Assembly (NCBI GenBank): GCA_963824645.1
Contig: CAWGQC010000005.1
Location: forward strand, 682,001-746,000
Length of the DNA stretch: 64,000 nucleotides
Direction of reading: 5' to 3'
DNA from: Bog-756 sp963824645
Lineage (GTDB): Bacteria > Actinomycetota > Acidimicrobiia > Acidimicrobiales > RAAP-2
The number at the start of each line of letters is the position of its first letter. Position 1 is the first letter of the stretch. Below are positions 24,091 to 33,262 of this stretch, piece after piece. The notes below the pieces were generated by a model. That model saw only the letters and a program-made list of their open reading frames with translations, had not been told where the DNA came from and did not search any database. The translations under genes were made by a program, and so were the position numbers.

Positions 24091-25446
24091 TCACCACAGG
24101 GCGTTCCAGTCGTCGGGGACCAACCAGGCCTGGGGGGCATCCACCCCGCCCCGAGGTATCCGGCAGGTCTGATGGTCGACCCACGTCGGTCGGTCGAACC
24201 CGGCGCTCCTCCAGTGCCGGAGAGGCGTTGACCGCCAATCGCGGCTGCGCGATCCGCCCTCCGAATAGCCGGGCCGGACCAGAAGATGTTCGGGCGAACC
24301 GGCAATGACCACACACGGGCGTTCCTTTCCGTCGCTACCGGGCGTGCCGGCATGGTCGAGCTCGCCGGGTTGGTCGGGGTCGCCCCCGTCAAAGGGCACC
24401 CAGGCCACGATCACGCCGGCCACCCACGGGTCACCCGTGTCGAACTCCTCCCTTTCGGCCGGTGTGAGAAGCGCGCGCCTGGTCAGGCGGGGGGCGGTCT
24501 GAGCCACGACCGTCGGTGGCCTTCGATCGGCCGGGCCCGCAGAGCTCGGCACACCCGAGCGCCCCTGCTTCCTCATCCGCCGGGCCTGTTCGGCGGCCTG
24601 GCGTCCGGCCTCCAGCCTCTTCCTTCTGGCTTCCGCCTCCTGGCGTCTCCTGAGCCGACGGGCCTCCCGCTGAGCCGGGTCGGCGGCCTCGGCGCCGCCC
24701 GTGGATTGTCCGGACCCCGGCGCTCCGGGCTCGGTCGCCGTGCTGGAGAGGTCGTCCACCGGTTGGGGAAGGTTGGTCAAGCCAAAGCGTTCGTCATCGG
24801 ACAGGATCTCGAAGCACAGATCGGAAGCGGGCATCTCGGCCCCGGCCACGGTGGCCAGCATCACGGCGATGGTCACATCCGAATAGTCGACCCGTACCCG
24901 GTCGAGGGCCGACAGGAGCTGGTCGCGGGTGGGATCCTCGGAGGCATCCCCCAGCTCTTCGATAGTGCGGGACAGGCAGTCGTCGGCAATAGCCGTGGCC
25001 ACCCAGGGCAGGGCGGACCGGTATGCGGCCCGACCGACGGCTTCGGTGGGGTCACGGTGCTTGCGCAGAGCGTGCAGGGCGTTGACCGCCGCCTTCGGCG
25101 CTCCCCGGGCCGGCTCGGCCGCCGAGGCCAGTGCTGATCTCATGGCTTGGCGGTCCACCTGGGCCAGGGCCGCCTTCAGTACCGCCGATCGAGCCTCATC
25201 GGTGATGCCTCCTTCCACGCCTACTCCCTCCAGGGCCATGATGAGCCGATCCTCCTTCGCACGGGGCCACCGCGTCCTCATCATCGCAGAGAGGCGTGAG
25301 CCGGCCGGAGCGGGAGGATCGACCACTCGCCACGGGAGGGGGCCATCGTCGTCGAACCAACGGCGTCGAATCACGGCTCCATCCCGGCCCGCCCGGGGAC
25401 CGGCCCGACAGTGGGAACCCGCTGACCTGGTCGGACGGGCCACCAT
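24091..25446 (-). CDS. Unknown protein; possible MazF-like C-terminal domain
   Basis: A protein of about 451 residues that I do not recognise. The N-terminal third is helical, with a RRRWFDDDGPLPWRVV block and an LLSALDRVRVDYSDV segment. Then comes an acidic linker and a highly charged Arg/Glu/Ala helix (QREARRLRRRQEAEARRKR, about 275-320). The last 110 residues read like a small beta barrel: AGVIVAWVPF, KERPCVVIAG and PTWVDHQTCRIPRGG fall in the order and spacing of PemK/MazF folds. That match is weak and inferred. The start is unclear: ATG 25446 lacks a good ribosome-binding site, and GTG 25374 is an alternative giving 427 residues. Confidence 0.7.
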   Translation of the reverse strand: MVARPTRSAGSHCRAGPRAGRDGAVIRRRWFDDDGPLPWRVVDPPAPAGSRLSAMMRTRWPRAKEDRLIMALEGVGVEGGITDEARSAVLKAALAQVDRQAMRSALASAAEPARGAPKAAVNALHALRKHRDPTEAVGRAAYRSALPWVATAIADDCLSRTIEELGDASEDPTRDQLLSALDRVRVDYSDVTIAVMLATVAGAEMPASDLCFEILSDDERFGLTNLPQPVDDLSSTATEPGAPGSGQSTGGAEAADPAQREARRLRRRQEAEARRKRLEAGRQAAEQARRMRKQGRSGVPSSAGPADRRPPTVVAQTAPRLTRRALLTPAEREEFDTGDPWVAGVIVAWVPFDGGDPDQPGELDHAGTPGSDGKERPCVVIAGSPEHLLVRPGYSEGGSRSRDWRSTPLRHWRSAGFDRPTWVDHQTCRIPRGGVDAPQAWLVPDDWNALW

Positions 25447-25554
25447 CCCCCCGAAGCTTCAGTAGAGCGGAAGAAGAGCCGACGTCATGGTGTTGCACCG
25501 AAGAGATTGAACGTCCCTGCCCGTAGGAGACGAGATAGAGCGAAGGGATGGCAC

Positions 25555-25914
25555 ATGGACGACAGCCAGTTGGAAACAGTGGGGGAAGCGGGAGAATCAG
25601 AGGCGACAGAGACGGTCGGCCGGGCCACCCCCGGCGATATGTTGCGGGCCCTCCCCGCCGAAGCAGAACAACGGGGCACCCGCCTGGTGTCGGCCCAGGC
25701 CATGCAGGCCCGCCTCTTCTCGGTCTATGACGCCGCCGCCGCGGCCGAGGATGCCCTGGCTCTGGTCCAGCGCCAGCTGACCGTGACCCTCGACCGGGGG
25801 TATTACGAAGCTGACGAGATCGAGCACCTGGCGGCGGAGCTCGATGCCCTGCTCACCTTGGAGACACTCGACTCGCTGGAGCTGACCGACGACGGGTTGG
25901 TCACCGAGGAGTAG
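25555..25914 (+). CDS. Small acidic hypothetical protein
   Basis: A 119-residue soluble, acidic, mostly helical protein with no motif I recognise. The core (residues about 55-105) has heptad-like Leu/Ala spacing around ALALVQRQLTVTLDRGY and EIEHLAAELDALLTLETL, so a helical hairpin or coiled coil is likely. ATG chosen because AAGGGA lies 8 nt upstream; a TTG at 25507 is in frame. It is divergent from the unknown 24091-25446 gene, sharing a 108-nt intergenic region. Confidence 0.65.
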   Translation: MDDSQLETVGEAGESEATETVGRATPGDMLRALPAEAEQRGTRLVSAQAMQARLFSVYDAAAAAEDALALVQRQLTVTLDRGYYEADEIEHLAAELDALLTLETLDSLELTDDGLVTEE

Positions 25915-25942
25915 TCGCTCGAGGTGGGGCGGTGGCTGCCGC

Positions 25943-26989
25943 TCAGGCCAGACTTTTCAGCTTGGCGATGATGTCGACCGGGCGCTGGTCACCCAGCGGC
26001 ACCGGGATGGCCTGCAGGTGGGTGACGCCGGCCTGGCGAAAGCCGGCCAGGCGTTCGGCTACATAGCTCTCGGGCCCGCACAGGGAGGTGGCCTCGAGCA
26101 GCTCGTCGGGGACCAACGCCTCGGCCTCTGATTTCTTGCCGTCGAGGTAGAGGTCCTGGATCTTCTCGGCCGCTTCTTCGAACCCGTACCGGCGGGCCAC
26201 ATCGTTGTAGAAGTTCTTCCCCTTGGCACCCATGCCCCCGACGTAGAGGGCCACCATGGGCCGGGCCAGGTCGCGCACGGCCAGCACGTCATCACCCTCG
26301 CCGATGGCCACCGGTCCCCCGACGGTGATCTGCAGGGGGTCCAGGGACGGATCGCGCTTGGCCCCCCCGGCGGCCAGGGCCGAGCCCCAGACGCCGGCCG
26401 CCCGCTCGGGCATGAAGAGCATGGGTATCCAACCGTCAGCCAGTTCCGCCGTCATGGCCACGTTCTTCTCACCCAGGGCGGCAACCCATATGGGCACCGA
26501 GGGGCGTACCGGGTGGGCGATGATCTTGAGCGCCTTGCCCAGACCCGTCCCCTGCCCCGGCGGAAGCGGCATCGAGTAGTGCGGCCCGTGGTGGACCAAC
26601 GGTGCCTGTCGGGCCCAGACCTGGCGGCAGACGTCGATGATCTCGCGGGTTCGGGCAATGGGAGCGTCGAAAGGGACACCGTGCCAGCCCTCGATGACCT
26701 GGGGGCCCGAAGAACCGAGGCCCAGATGGAAGCGGCCGTCGGACAAGGTGTCGATGCCGGCGGCCGTCATGGCGATCAGAGTGGGGGTGCGGGTGTAGAT
26801 GGGGAGGATGGCCGACCCGATCTCGACCCGCTCGGTGAGGGCGGCCAGATAACCCATGAGGCTCGGACTGTCCAGGCCGTAGGCTTCAGCCACCCAGACC
26901 AGGTCGAGGCCGGCCTTCTCCATCTCGGCCACCTCCGCCGCGGCCCGTCGGAACCCACCGGCGTAGCTGAGCATGGTGGCGATCTTCAA
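25943..26989 (-). CDS. LLM class flavin/F420-dependent oxidoreductase
   Basis: A 348-residue TIM-barrel protein of the luciferase-like family. The start is a TTG (26987-26989) 9 nt after GAGGAG, giving the family's usual LKIATMLSYAGG start. Characteristic blocks are VAEAYGLDSPSLMGYLAAL, GRFHLGLGSSGPQVIEGWHG and VPIWVAALGEKNVAMTAELADGW. Many members in actinobacteria use coenzyme F420, but FMN use cannot be excluded. It sits 25 nt after an acyl-CoA thioesterase and two genes after an acyl-CoA dehydrogenase, which suggests a role in lipid or steroid side-chain metabolism. Confidence 0.93.
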   Translation of the reverse strand: MKIATMLSYAGGFRRAAAEVAEMEKAGLDLVWVAEAYGLDSPSLMGYLAALTERVEIGSAILPIYTRTPTLIAMTAAGIDTLSDGRFHLGLGSSGPQVIEGWHGVPFDAPIARTREIIDVCRQVWARQAPLVHHGPHYSMPLPPGQGTGLGKALKIIAHPVRPSVPIWVAALGEKNVAMTAELADGWIPMLFMPERAAGVWGSALAAGGAKRDPSLDPLQITVGGPVAIGEGDDVLAVRDLARPMVALYVGGMGAKGKNFYNDVARRYGFEEAAEKIQDLYLDGKKSEAEALVPDELLEATSLCGPESYVAERLAGFRQAGVTHLQAIPVPLGDQRPVDIIAKLKSLA

Positions 26990-27014
26990 CGGGTCCGTCT
27001 CCTCACTGCGATTA

Positions 27015-27869
27015 TCACCGGCCGGCCTGTGCCTCGGCAATCCGCCGGGCCATGCGCTCTTCGTCCCACAGGCGCACGCTCATCGACTGGCTGGCCGTGG
27101 CCAGTAACGACCCGCTCTCCGACCACAGCGTGGCCAACCCCTGACCGTAGCCGCCGACCAGAGCCTGGATCCTGATGTGGCAGAGGACCCATTCGGTCGG
27201 CTCGAGTTGCACCATGCGGAGGGTGTTATCGAGGCTACGGGACATCGCCCGACGACCCAGGGGCTGCGAGACGCCCCCTGACACGTAGTCACCGATGATG
27301 GCCAGAGTGGCCGCCGACGGTTCGAGGTGACCGGGAACGCGGGCCCACAAGGCGCTACTGGGATCGCCCGAGCCGGACCTACCTTCGGTGATCTCTTCGA
27401 ACGAGAGCCCTTGGGCCAACCGCACATCGATGCGGTCGAAGATGGAGGTGGACGAGAAATCGGGAAGGCGGCGGGGAGGGCACTCATCGGGTGGAGGCAC
27501 ATCGGGCGGGGTCACCCAGACACCGCCACCGTCGAGGACACCCGGCGACCCGGCGGCGGCGTTGACCGTCAGGATCTCCCGGTCCCCCACCGTCCCCACC
27601 ACCCGACCCTGGGTGATGCGCCGGCCCTCGGCGGCCAGGGTCACCTCCAGGTCGAGGACCGAGTGGGTGGGGGCGTAAGACAGGTACTGGGCCGTCGACC
27701 ACACCGTGGGTCGGCCCGATGCCGCCTCCAGGGCGACCAGCGCGGCACCGAGGCCGCACCCCCCGAACAGGAACTTGCCCGGGGTGGTCAGCTCGGGATC
27801 AACGGACAGCCGCCAGTGCATGTCGTCACCCATCTGCTCCATACCCAGGAAGTGGCGGGCGTCGGTCAC
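27015..27869 (-). CDS. Acyl-CoA thioesterase, TesB-like
   Basis: A 284-residue double hot-dog protein. The N-terminal half has FLFGGCGLGAALVALEAASG and the block TVWSTAQYLSYAPTHS; the C-terminal half has RSLDNTLRMVQLEPTEWVLC and GSLLATASQSM, carrying the Asp and Gln of the TesB active site. It should hydrolyse acyl-CoA to free acid and CoA. The start is a GTG 10 nt after the acyl-CoA dehydrogenase stop; an in-frame ATG lies 9 codons later. The three-gene run with the dehydrogenase and the LLM oxidoreductase looks like one operon. Confidence 0.9.
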   Translation of the reverse strand: MTDARHFLGMEQMGDDMHWRLSVDPELTTPGKFLFGGCGLGAALVALEAASGRPTVWSTAQYLSYAPTHSVLDLEVTLAAEGRRITQGRVVGTVGDREILTVNAAAGSPGVLDGGGVWVTPPDVPPPDECPPRRLPDFSSTSIFDRIDVRLAQGLSFEEITEGRSGSGDPSSALWARVPGHLEPSAATLAIIGDYVSGGVSQPLGRRAMSRSLDNTLRMVQLEPTEWVLCHIRIQALVGGYGQGLATLWSESGSLLATASQSMSVRLWDEERMARRIAEAQAGR

Positions 27870-27879
27870 CCGGTCGGCG

Positions 27880-29076
27880 TCAACTGCGGGGGACCTTCGA
27901 CCACGGCAGCTCCTTGTCGACCCGAACGTCACCCGGTAGTCCCAGAATCCGTTCACCGAGAATGTTGCGCTGAATCTCGGAGGTTCCGCCCTCGATGGAA
28001 TTGGCCCGTGACCGGATGAACATCTTGCGGGCCGACCCCGCCGGCCCCACCAGGCCGAGCCCCTCGGCGCGACGCATGGTGTAGTCGTAACCGACCAGCG
28101 CATCGGCACCCAGTAGGTCGATGCACAACTCGTAAACGCGTTTGTTGACCTCAGCGAACATGAGCTTGGCGATCGATCCCTCAGGCCCGGGGTTTCCGGC
28201 CTTGCGGTTCTGGCTGGCCCGCATGTTGGTCATCCGCAGGACCTCGGCCTCGATCCACGACTGCGTGAGCCGATCGCGGTCCACCGGGTTCTGGCGGAAT
28301 CCGTCGCCCTGCCAGATGCGTAGAGCCTCGGCGATGGATCCCGACCCCCGGCCGGGCAGACCGGTCCCCCCGCCGATGGTGGTGCGTTCGTTGGACAGGG
28401 TGGTCATGGCCACTCGCCAGCCTTCACCGACGTCGCCGATCCGGTCGGCGTCGCTCACCCGCACTTCGGTGATGTAGACCTCATTGAACTCGGCCTCGCC
28501 GGTCATCTGTCGCAGGGGACGTACATCCACGCCCGGCGCGTGCATGTCGAGGGCGAAGTAGGTCAATCCCTTGTGTTTGGGCACATCGGGATCGGTGCGG
28601 GCCACCAACATCCCCCGGTCGGCGATGTGGGCCAGCGTGTTCCACACCTTCTGCCCGGTGATCACCCACTCGTCGCCGTCACGCACGGCCCGGGTGGCCA
28701 GGCCGGCCAGGTCCGATCCGGCCCCGGGCTCGCTGAAGAGCTGACACCACGCCTCCTCGCCGGTGAAGGTGGGGCGGAGGATGCGGGTGCGCAGCTCCTC
28801 GGAACCGTGGGTCACCACGGTGGGGCCGGCCATGGTCAGTCCGAAGAATTCGCGAGCTCCCGGTGGTGTGGCCCCCGCTTCCAACAGGCGACGGTCCACC
28901 TGCCGCTGCAGGTCGGGTCGCACGCCCAGACCCCCGTAGCCCTCGGGGAACGAGACCCACGCCAGGCCCAGGTCGAACTGACGGGCGCGGAACTTCTCCA
29001 CCGGCGTGGTGGCCGGGGCCAGCTCGTCGAGGAGCTGGGTCGTTCTGTCGCCGACTTTCGTCGCGTCATCGGCCAT
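27880..29076 (-). CDS. Acyl-CoA dehydrogenase
   Basis: A 398-residue flavoprotein that oxidises acyl-CoA to enoyl-CoA. The ATG (MADDATKV) follows a GGGGG run. Blocks typical of the family are CQLFSEPGAGSDLA, WVITGQKVWNTLAHIAD, NERTTIGGGTG and the C-terminal NSIEGGTSEIQRNILGERIL. It resembles the FadE17/26-type enzymes of mycobacteria, some of which work as heteromers on steroid side chains. Here no partner subunit is seen, so fatty acyl-CoA is equally possible. It heads the three-gene lipid operon. Confidence 0.94.
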   Translation of the reverse strand: MADDATKVGDRTTQLLDELAPATTPVEKFRARQFDLGLAWVSFPEGYGGLGVRPDLQRQVDRRLLEAGATPPGAREFFGLTMAGPTVVTHGSEELRTRILRPTFTGEEAWCQLFSEPGAGSDLAGLATRAVRDGDEWVITGQKVWNTLAHIADRGMLVARTDPDVPKHKGLTYFALDMHAPGVDVRPLRQMTGEAEFNEVYITEVRVSDADRIGDVGEGWRVAMTTLSNERTTIGGGTGLPGRGSGSIAEALRIWQGDGFRQNPVDRDRLTQSWIEAEVLRMTNMRASQNRKAGNPGPEGSIAKLMFAEVNKRVYELCIDLLGADALVGYDYTMRRAEGLGLVGPAGSARKMFIRSRANSIEGGTSEIQRNILGERILGLPGDVRVDKELPWSKVPRS

Positions 29077-29156
29077 CCCCCGAACATACAGCCGTCGTCG
29101 CCCGTCGGCCGGATGGCCACATCCGGAGGTTCGAGGAGAGCTGGGGCGCCCTCCGG

Positions 29157-29786
29157 TCAGGGTTGGAGGCGGGCCATCGTCCACCCATCGCCCCGGGGCA
29201 GGTAGCGGAGGCGGTCGTGGAGGCGGTCGTGGCGGTTCTGCCAGAACTCGAAGACCTGGGGGACGGTCCGTAGTCCGCCCCACCAGGGCGGCCGGGGTAT
29301 CTCCCGTCCGAGGTACTCGGCCTCGATCCGGTCGACCCTGGCGGCCAACGTCTGGCGGTCGGTGACCACCTCGCTCTGGTGGGAGGCGAGGGCCCCGATC
29401 TGCGCCCCTCGGGGCCGGGTGGCGAAGTAGGCATCGGCATCGGCATCGGAAACGGGCTCGACCGTTCCCTCGATCCGGACCTGGCGCCCCCGTGGCGGCC
29501 AGTAGAAGAGCAGGGCGGCACGGGGATTGGCGGCGAGCTCCGTCCCCTTGCGACTTCCGTAGTTGGTGTAGAAGACAAAACCGTCCCGGTCCCAGTGCTT
29601 GAGCAGGACCATGCGCACCGACGGTTGACCGCGGCCGCCCGCCGAGGCCACCGCCATCGCCTCGGGGTTGGCCACCACGGTGGCCGCGTCGGTGAACCAG
29701 CGCTCGAACTGGTCGAAGGGATCGGGATCGACCTCGGACTCGAGCAGGGGCAGGTGATCGTCGTCCATCGACAGGACCCTATCCAT
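29157..29786 (-). CDS. pdxH: Pyridoxamine 5'-phosphate oxidase
   Basis: About 209 residues; the ATG at 29784-29786 follows AGGGGG, and ATG 29768 is the alternative. Diagnostic blocks: SVRMVLLKHWDRDGFVFYTNYGS, RKGTELAANPRAALLFYW, RQVRIEGTVEPVS and the C-terminal FWQNRHDRLHDRLRY ending WTMARLQP. It binds FMN and makes pyridoxal phosphate from pyridoxamine or pyridoxine phosphate in the cytoplasm. It is divergent from a PLP-dependent aminotransferase gene across 111 nt, so cofactor supply and cofactor use may be coordinated. Confidence 0.95.
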   Translation of the reverse strand: MDRVLSMDDDHLPLLESEVDPDPFDQFERWFTDAATVVANPEAMAVASAGGRGQPSVRMVLLKHWDRDGFVFYTNYGSRKGTELAANPRAALLFYWPPRGRQVRIEGTVEPVSDADADAYFATRPRGAQIGALASHQSEVVTDRQTLAARVDRIEAEYLGREIPRPPWWGGLRTVPQVFEFWQNRHDRLHDRLRYLPRGDGWTMARLQP

Positions 29787-29897
29787 CCCCCTGTTGCGGT
29801 GACCCCGTCCCTTGCTCCTAGGGCCCAAGGCGGTCCAGCCGACGGATTCCGAGCGGAGCCGATCGGAACGTCCTGTTCTGGCGTTAAATTTGCTGGG

Positions 29898-31089
29898 GTG
29901 ACCGGCTCCGTCGACGTCGAAGCCGAGCGGGCGGCCACCCCCGGGTGCACCCGGGTGGTCCATCTCAACAACGCCGGGGCCGCCCTCCCCACCGCCGCCA
30001 CGGTCGAGGCCATGGTGGGCCATCTTCGACTCGAGTCCGAACGGGGCGGCTACGAAGCCGCGGTGATGGTGGCCGACCGGCTGGCCGCCCTGCGGGCCTC
30101 GGCCGCACGTCTGCTGGGCGCCGCTCCCGAAGAGGTGGTGGTGACCGGCTCGGACACCCAGGCCTGGTCCAAGGCACTGTGGGGCTTCGCCCTCGGCGGT
30201 GGTATCGACCGGGGACAGACACTGGTGGCCGATCAGATCGCCTACGACAGCCACTACCTGGGCCTGCTCCAGGTCTGCCGGTTGACCGGCGCCACCATCG
30301 AGGTCGTCCCGAGCACAGCGGACGGCACCATCGACCTGGACGCGCTGTCCGATCTCCTGGGGTCGGGACAGGTGGCGCTGGCTTCGATCACCCAGGTCGG
30401 CACCCACCGTGGGCTGGTCAACCCGGTCGAGGAGGTCGGCCGGCGTCTGCCGGCGAGCCGGCGTCCCCTATTTTCTCGACGCCTGCCAGAGCGCCGGCCA
30501 GCTCCCCGTGGACGTCACCGCCATCGGATGTGACGTGGCCACCACCACCGGCCGCAAGTGGCTGCGGGGGCCGAGGGGGACCGGACTGCTCTATGTCCGG
30601 ACCGGGTTCGCCGAACGGCTGAGCCCGCCGGGTGTGGGCGGTAGCGCAGCAGTATGGGAGGACGCTCACCACTACGCCCTGCGCCCGGGAACCGAACGCC
30701 TCCTCGAGTTCGAGGTGTCCATCGCCGCCCACCTCGGCCTGGGCGTGGCCATCGACCACGCACTGCACATCGGTATCGAGGCCATCGCCGCCAGGGTGAC
30801 CGGACTGGCCGAACGACTGCGCCAGGGGCTGGCTTCGTTGGAGGGGGTGACCGTGCACGACGGCGGCCTCCGCCGCTGCGGGATCGTCACCTTCACCTCG
30901 GCGCGGGCCACGCCGATCGAGATCAAGGAGCGGGCGTCGGCCGCCGGGGTCAACCTGTCGGTGACCGAGGCGCCCTGGGCCCGACTGGACATGGCGCCAC
31001 CCCATCCCACCACCGTGGTCCGGGCCTCCCCCCACTACTACAACACGGATGTCGAACTCGATCTCCTGATGGAGGTGGTGGCCCGGTAA
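29898..31089 (+). pseudogene. Class V aminotransferase (cysteine desulfurase-like), frameshifted
   Basis: Two adjoining frames together encode a complete PLP fold-type I enzyme of about 397 residues. The first part (GTG 29898 to about 30440) has VVHLNNAGAALPTAATVEAM and VVVTGSDTQAWSKAL. The second (about 30445 onward) has AGVPYFLDACQSAGQLPVDV and the PLP lysine in TTTGRKWLRGPRGTG. The break lies in 30436-30452 and corresponds to one extra base (or two missing). No homopolymer explains it, so a true frameshift or a sequence error are both possible. Apart from the break every conserved block is present. The exact substrate (cysteine, isopenicillin or kynurenine type) cannot be named. Confidence 0.8.
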
Positions 31090-31135
31090 CCGAGGTCAGC
31101 CGGAGACCGGGGCCGGCTCGGAGGGTCGGGCTGGT

Positions 31136-31573
31136 TCAGCCCGGCAGCCCGTCGGGGGACCGGGCCGACCACCCGGACAGCGCCTCCACCCGGAACACGA
31201 GCAGATCGACAAAATCCGTCTCCTGGTAGGGGGGATACTTGTGCCGGAGCAAGGACTCGAGGGTCGAAGTTTGCCCGTCGGTGGCGTCGATACGGGTCAG
31301 GGAGGCCCGGACCCACCACAACCGGGTCCAGTCCACAGCGTCCCAGTGATCACACAGCAGTGCGGCCCGCCGATCAGCGACGAGGTTCTTCACCCGCTGC
31401 AGGTCGGTCGAGACCTTCGGTTTGATCCGGTCGATGGGCACGGCCACCGTGCCATCGGACACCGCGAAACAGACGGGGACCGCATCCACCCCGCGACGGG
31501 CGTGCCGGGTGGCCAACACCCCGTGCTGAGCCCGGACCATCCGCTCCTCGCAGGCAGATCGACCCAGCCTCAC
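31136..31573 (-). CDS. PPOX-class F420-dependent flavoenzyme, Rv0121-like
   Basis: A 145-residue split-barrel protein starting at GTG. The blocks RAQHGVLATRHARRGVDAVP, VPIDRIKPKVS, LQRVKNLVADRRAALLCDHW and WVRASLTRIDA match the TIGR03668 family, which includes mycobacterial Rv0121. Members bind F420 or a flavin and reduce unknown substrates. It is convergent with the aminotransferase (46-nt gap) and 15 nt downstream of the tag stop, so it may be the last gene of the reductase-tag operon. Confidence 0.85.
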   Translation of the reverse strand: MRLGRSACEERMVRAQHGVLATRHARRGVDAVPVCFAVSDGTVAVPIDRIKPKVSTDLQRVKNLVADRRAALLCDHWDAVDWTRLWWVRASLTRIDATDGQTSTLESLLRHKYPPYQETDFVDLLVFRVEALSGWSARSPDGLPG

Positions 31574-31588
31574 CGGACCCGTTTCCGC

Positions 31589-32152
31589 CTACGGCTTGTT
31601 CGGGCAGCTGACCAGATGGTCATCGACGGCCCCCACCGATTGCAGGAAGGAGTAGACGATGGTCGACCCGACGAAGGTGAGCCCGCGCCGTTTGAGATCC
31701 TTGGACAAGCGGTCCGACAGTTCGGACCGGGCCGGAACGTCGGCCATCGACCGGGGTCGGTTGATGATCCGCCGGCCGTCGACCCAGGCCCACAGATAAG
31801 CATCGAACGAGCCGTGCTCTTTCTCTATGGCCAGCACGGCTCGGGCGTTGGTCACCGCCCCACGGACCTTGAGACGGTTCCGCACGATGCCCGGGTCGTC
31901 GAGCAGGGTGGCGATCTTCTTCTCATCGAATCGTGAGACCCGCCGGGGGTCGAAACCGGCGAACGCCCGTCGGTAGTTCTCACGCTTGTTGAGGATGGTC
32001 GACCACGACAATCCGGCCTGGGCCCCTTCCAGAACGAGCATCTCGAACAGGTGCCGCTCGTCGTGGGACGGAACTCCCCATTCGTCGTCGTGGTAGAGGC
32101 GCATGAGGTCGGACGAGTCGGCCCAGTCGCACCGGTGAGGAGTGATCGTCAC
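31589..32152 (-). CDS. tag: DNA-3-methyladenine glycosylase I
   Basis: A 187-residue base-excision enzyme that removes 3-methyladenine from DNA. It has the N-terminal zinc ligand Cys in HRCDWA and His in YHDDEWG, the helix-hairpin-helix core block FEMLVLEGAQAGLSWSTIL, and the C-terminal zinc ligands in VDDHLVSCP. All key positions are present. The GTG start overlaps the stop of the upstream reductase by 4 nt, so the two are co-transcribed; the link is not obvious biochemically. Confidence 0.95.
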   Translation of the reverse strand: MTITPHRCDWADSSDLMRLYHDDEWGVPSHDERHLFEMLVLEGAQAGLSWSTILNKRENYRRAFAGFDPRRVSRFDEKKIATLLDDPGIVRNRLKVRGAVTNARAVLAIEKEHGSFDAYLWAWVDGRRIINRPRSMADVPARSELSDRLSKDLKRRGLTFVGSTIVYSFLQSVGAVDDHLVSCPNKP

Positions 32153-32742
32153 CGTGCTCCCCCGCCCGTGTGTGCCCCGCCGGCGTCTCCCCCATTGGTG
32201 TCTCCCCCACCCGGGAGGCCCTGCAGGAGGGCGCGGACCATCCGGGCCTCGGCCAGTGCGGTTCCCATCAGCTGGAGGAGATCGGTACCGGGTGTGGCGC
32301 CCTCGAAGTCACGGCCCGTGGCATAGACGACCGTGGGGACGGTCCAGCCACCCAGGCTGGCCACCAGGGCACGGCCGCCGGTATCGAGGGCCAGGTAATG
32401 GATGGGGGCCGCCGCCGTGGCGCAGAGGACAACAGCCGTTCGGGCCAGAGCGCCGGTGGGGAACCGGTCGAGAAAGGCCTTGAGGGCGCCGCTGTAGGTG
32501 GCCCGGTAGACGGGGGTGGCCAGTACCAGGATGCCGGCGCTGGAGGCCAGGGCGACGGCGGCGTCGACCACCGGATCGGAACGACGGCCCAGGAGGCCGT
32601 CGGCCGGGAGCTCGACCAGATCGAGGAGACGGCCGTCTCCCTCGAGGTCGAGGGCTGACCGGGCCAGAGCCCGGGTCTTGGATGTGGGAGAGTCGCCGGC
32701 ACTGACGGCGACGAGGGGGGCCGAGCCCACCGCGGGGGCCAT
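32149..32742 (-). CDS. NADPH-dependent FMN reductase family protein
   Basis: A 197-residue flavodoxin-like protein. The phosphate loop is SAGDSPTSKTRAL (about 14-26), followed by ILVLATPVYRATYSGALKAFLDRF and VLCATAAAPIHY, which are typical of SsuE/NAD(P)H-dependent FMN reductases and azoreductases. It probably supplies reduced FMN. The C-terminus ends in a Gly/Asp-rich tail. Its stop overlaps the tag start, so it is the first gene of a short operon. ATG 32742 has no good ribosome-binding site, so the start is less sure. Confidence 0.87.
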   Translation of the reverse strand: MAPAVGSAPLVAVSAGDSPTSKTRALARSALDLEGDGRLLDLVELPADGLLGRRSDPVVDAAVALASSAGILVLATPVYRATYSGALKAFLDRFPTGALARTAVVLCATAAAPIHYLALDTGGRALVASLGGWTVPTVVYATGRDFEGATPGTDLLQLMGTALAEARMVRALLQGLPGGGDTNGGDAGGAHTGGGAR

Positions 32743-32860
32743 GGGAGGCAGCCTAACCACGCCCGGTTCAGGTCGAATCTGCTGGTGAGGACGGCGGACC
32801 ACCGCCCTGCGCACCCACCCGGTCCCCCTGCACTGCCGGTACCAGGTGCGAAGATGGACC

Positions 32861-33262
32861 ATGGACACGGCACTGGTCTCCGTCTACGCCGGCGATCGGA
32901 CGGTCATCGACCTGACCGCCGAGGTAGCCCATTTCTGCGCCGACCACGGCGACGGCCTGGTCAATGTCTTCGCCCCCCATGCCACCGCCGGACTGGCCCT
33001 CATGGAGGTGGGCTCCGGCGCCGAGCGCGACGTGGCCGAGGCGATCGAGCGGCTCCTCCCCCGGGACGACCGCTACCGCCACCGCCATGGGGCCAACGGA
33101 CACGGTGCCGACCATGTCCTTCCGGTGCTGGTCGCCCCGTCGCTGACCATCCCGGTCATTCAGGGAAGAATGCAGCTGGGTACCTGGCAGAGCGTGGTCA
33201 TGGTCGACACCAACGGCGACAACCCCCACCGCCAGGTCCGACTCAGCTTCGTCATCGGCTGA
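32861..33262 (+). CDS. YjbQ/UPF0047 family protein
   Basis: A 133-residue protein of the YjbQ trimer family. The conserved His blocks are present: FAPHATAGLALMEVG, HRHGANGHGADHVLPV and GRMQLGTWQSVVMVDTNGDN. A weak thiamine-phosphate synthase activity has been reported for the family; the physiological role is unsettled. The expected DGPR motif is replaced by TNGDNPHRQVR, a mild variation. It stands alone, 135 nt before the DHA2 transporter on the same strand, and an operon is possible. Confidence 0.88.
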   Translation: MDTALVSVYAGDRTVIDLTAEVAHFCADHGDGLVNVFAPHATAGLALMEVGSGAERDVAEAIERLLPRDDRYRHRHGANGHGADHVLPVLVAPSLTIPVIQGRMQLGTWQSVVMVDTNGDNPHRQVRLSFVIG

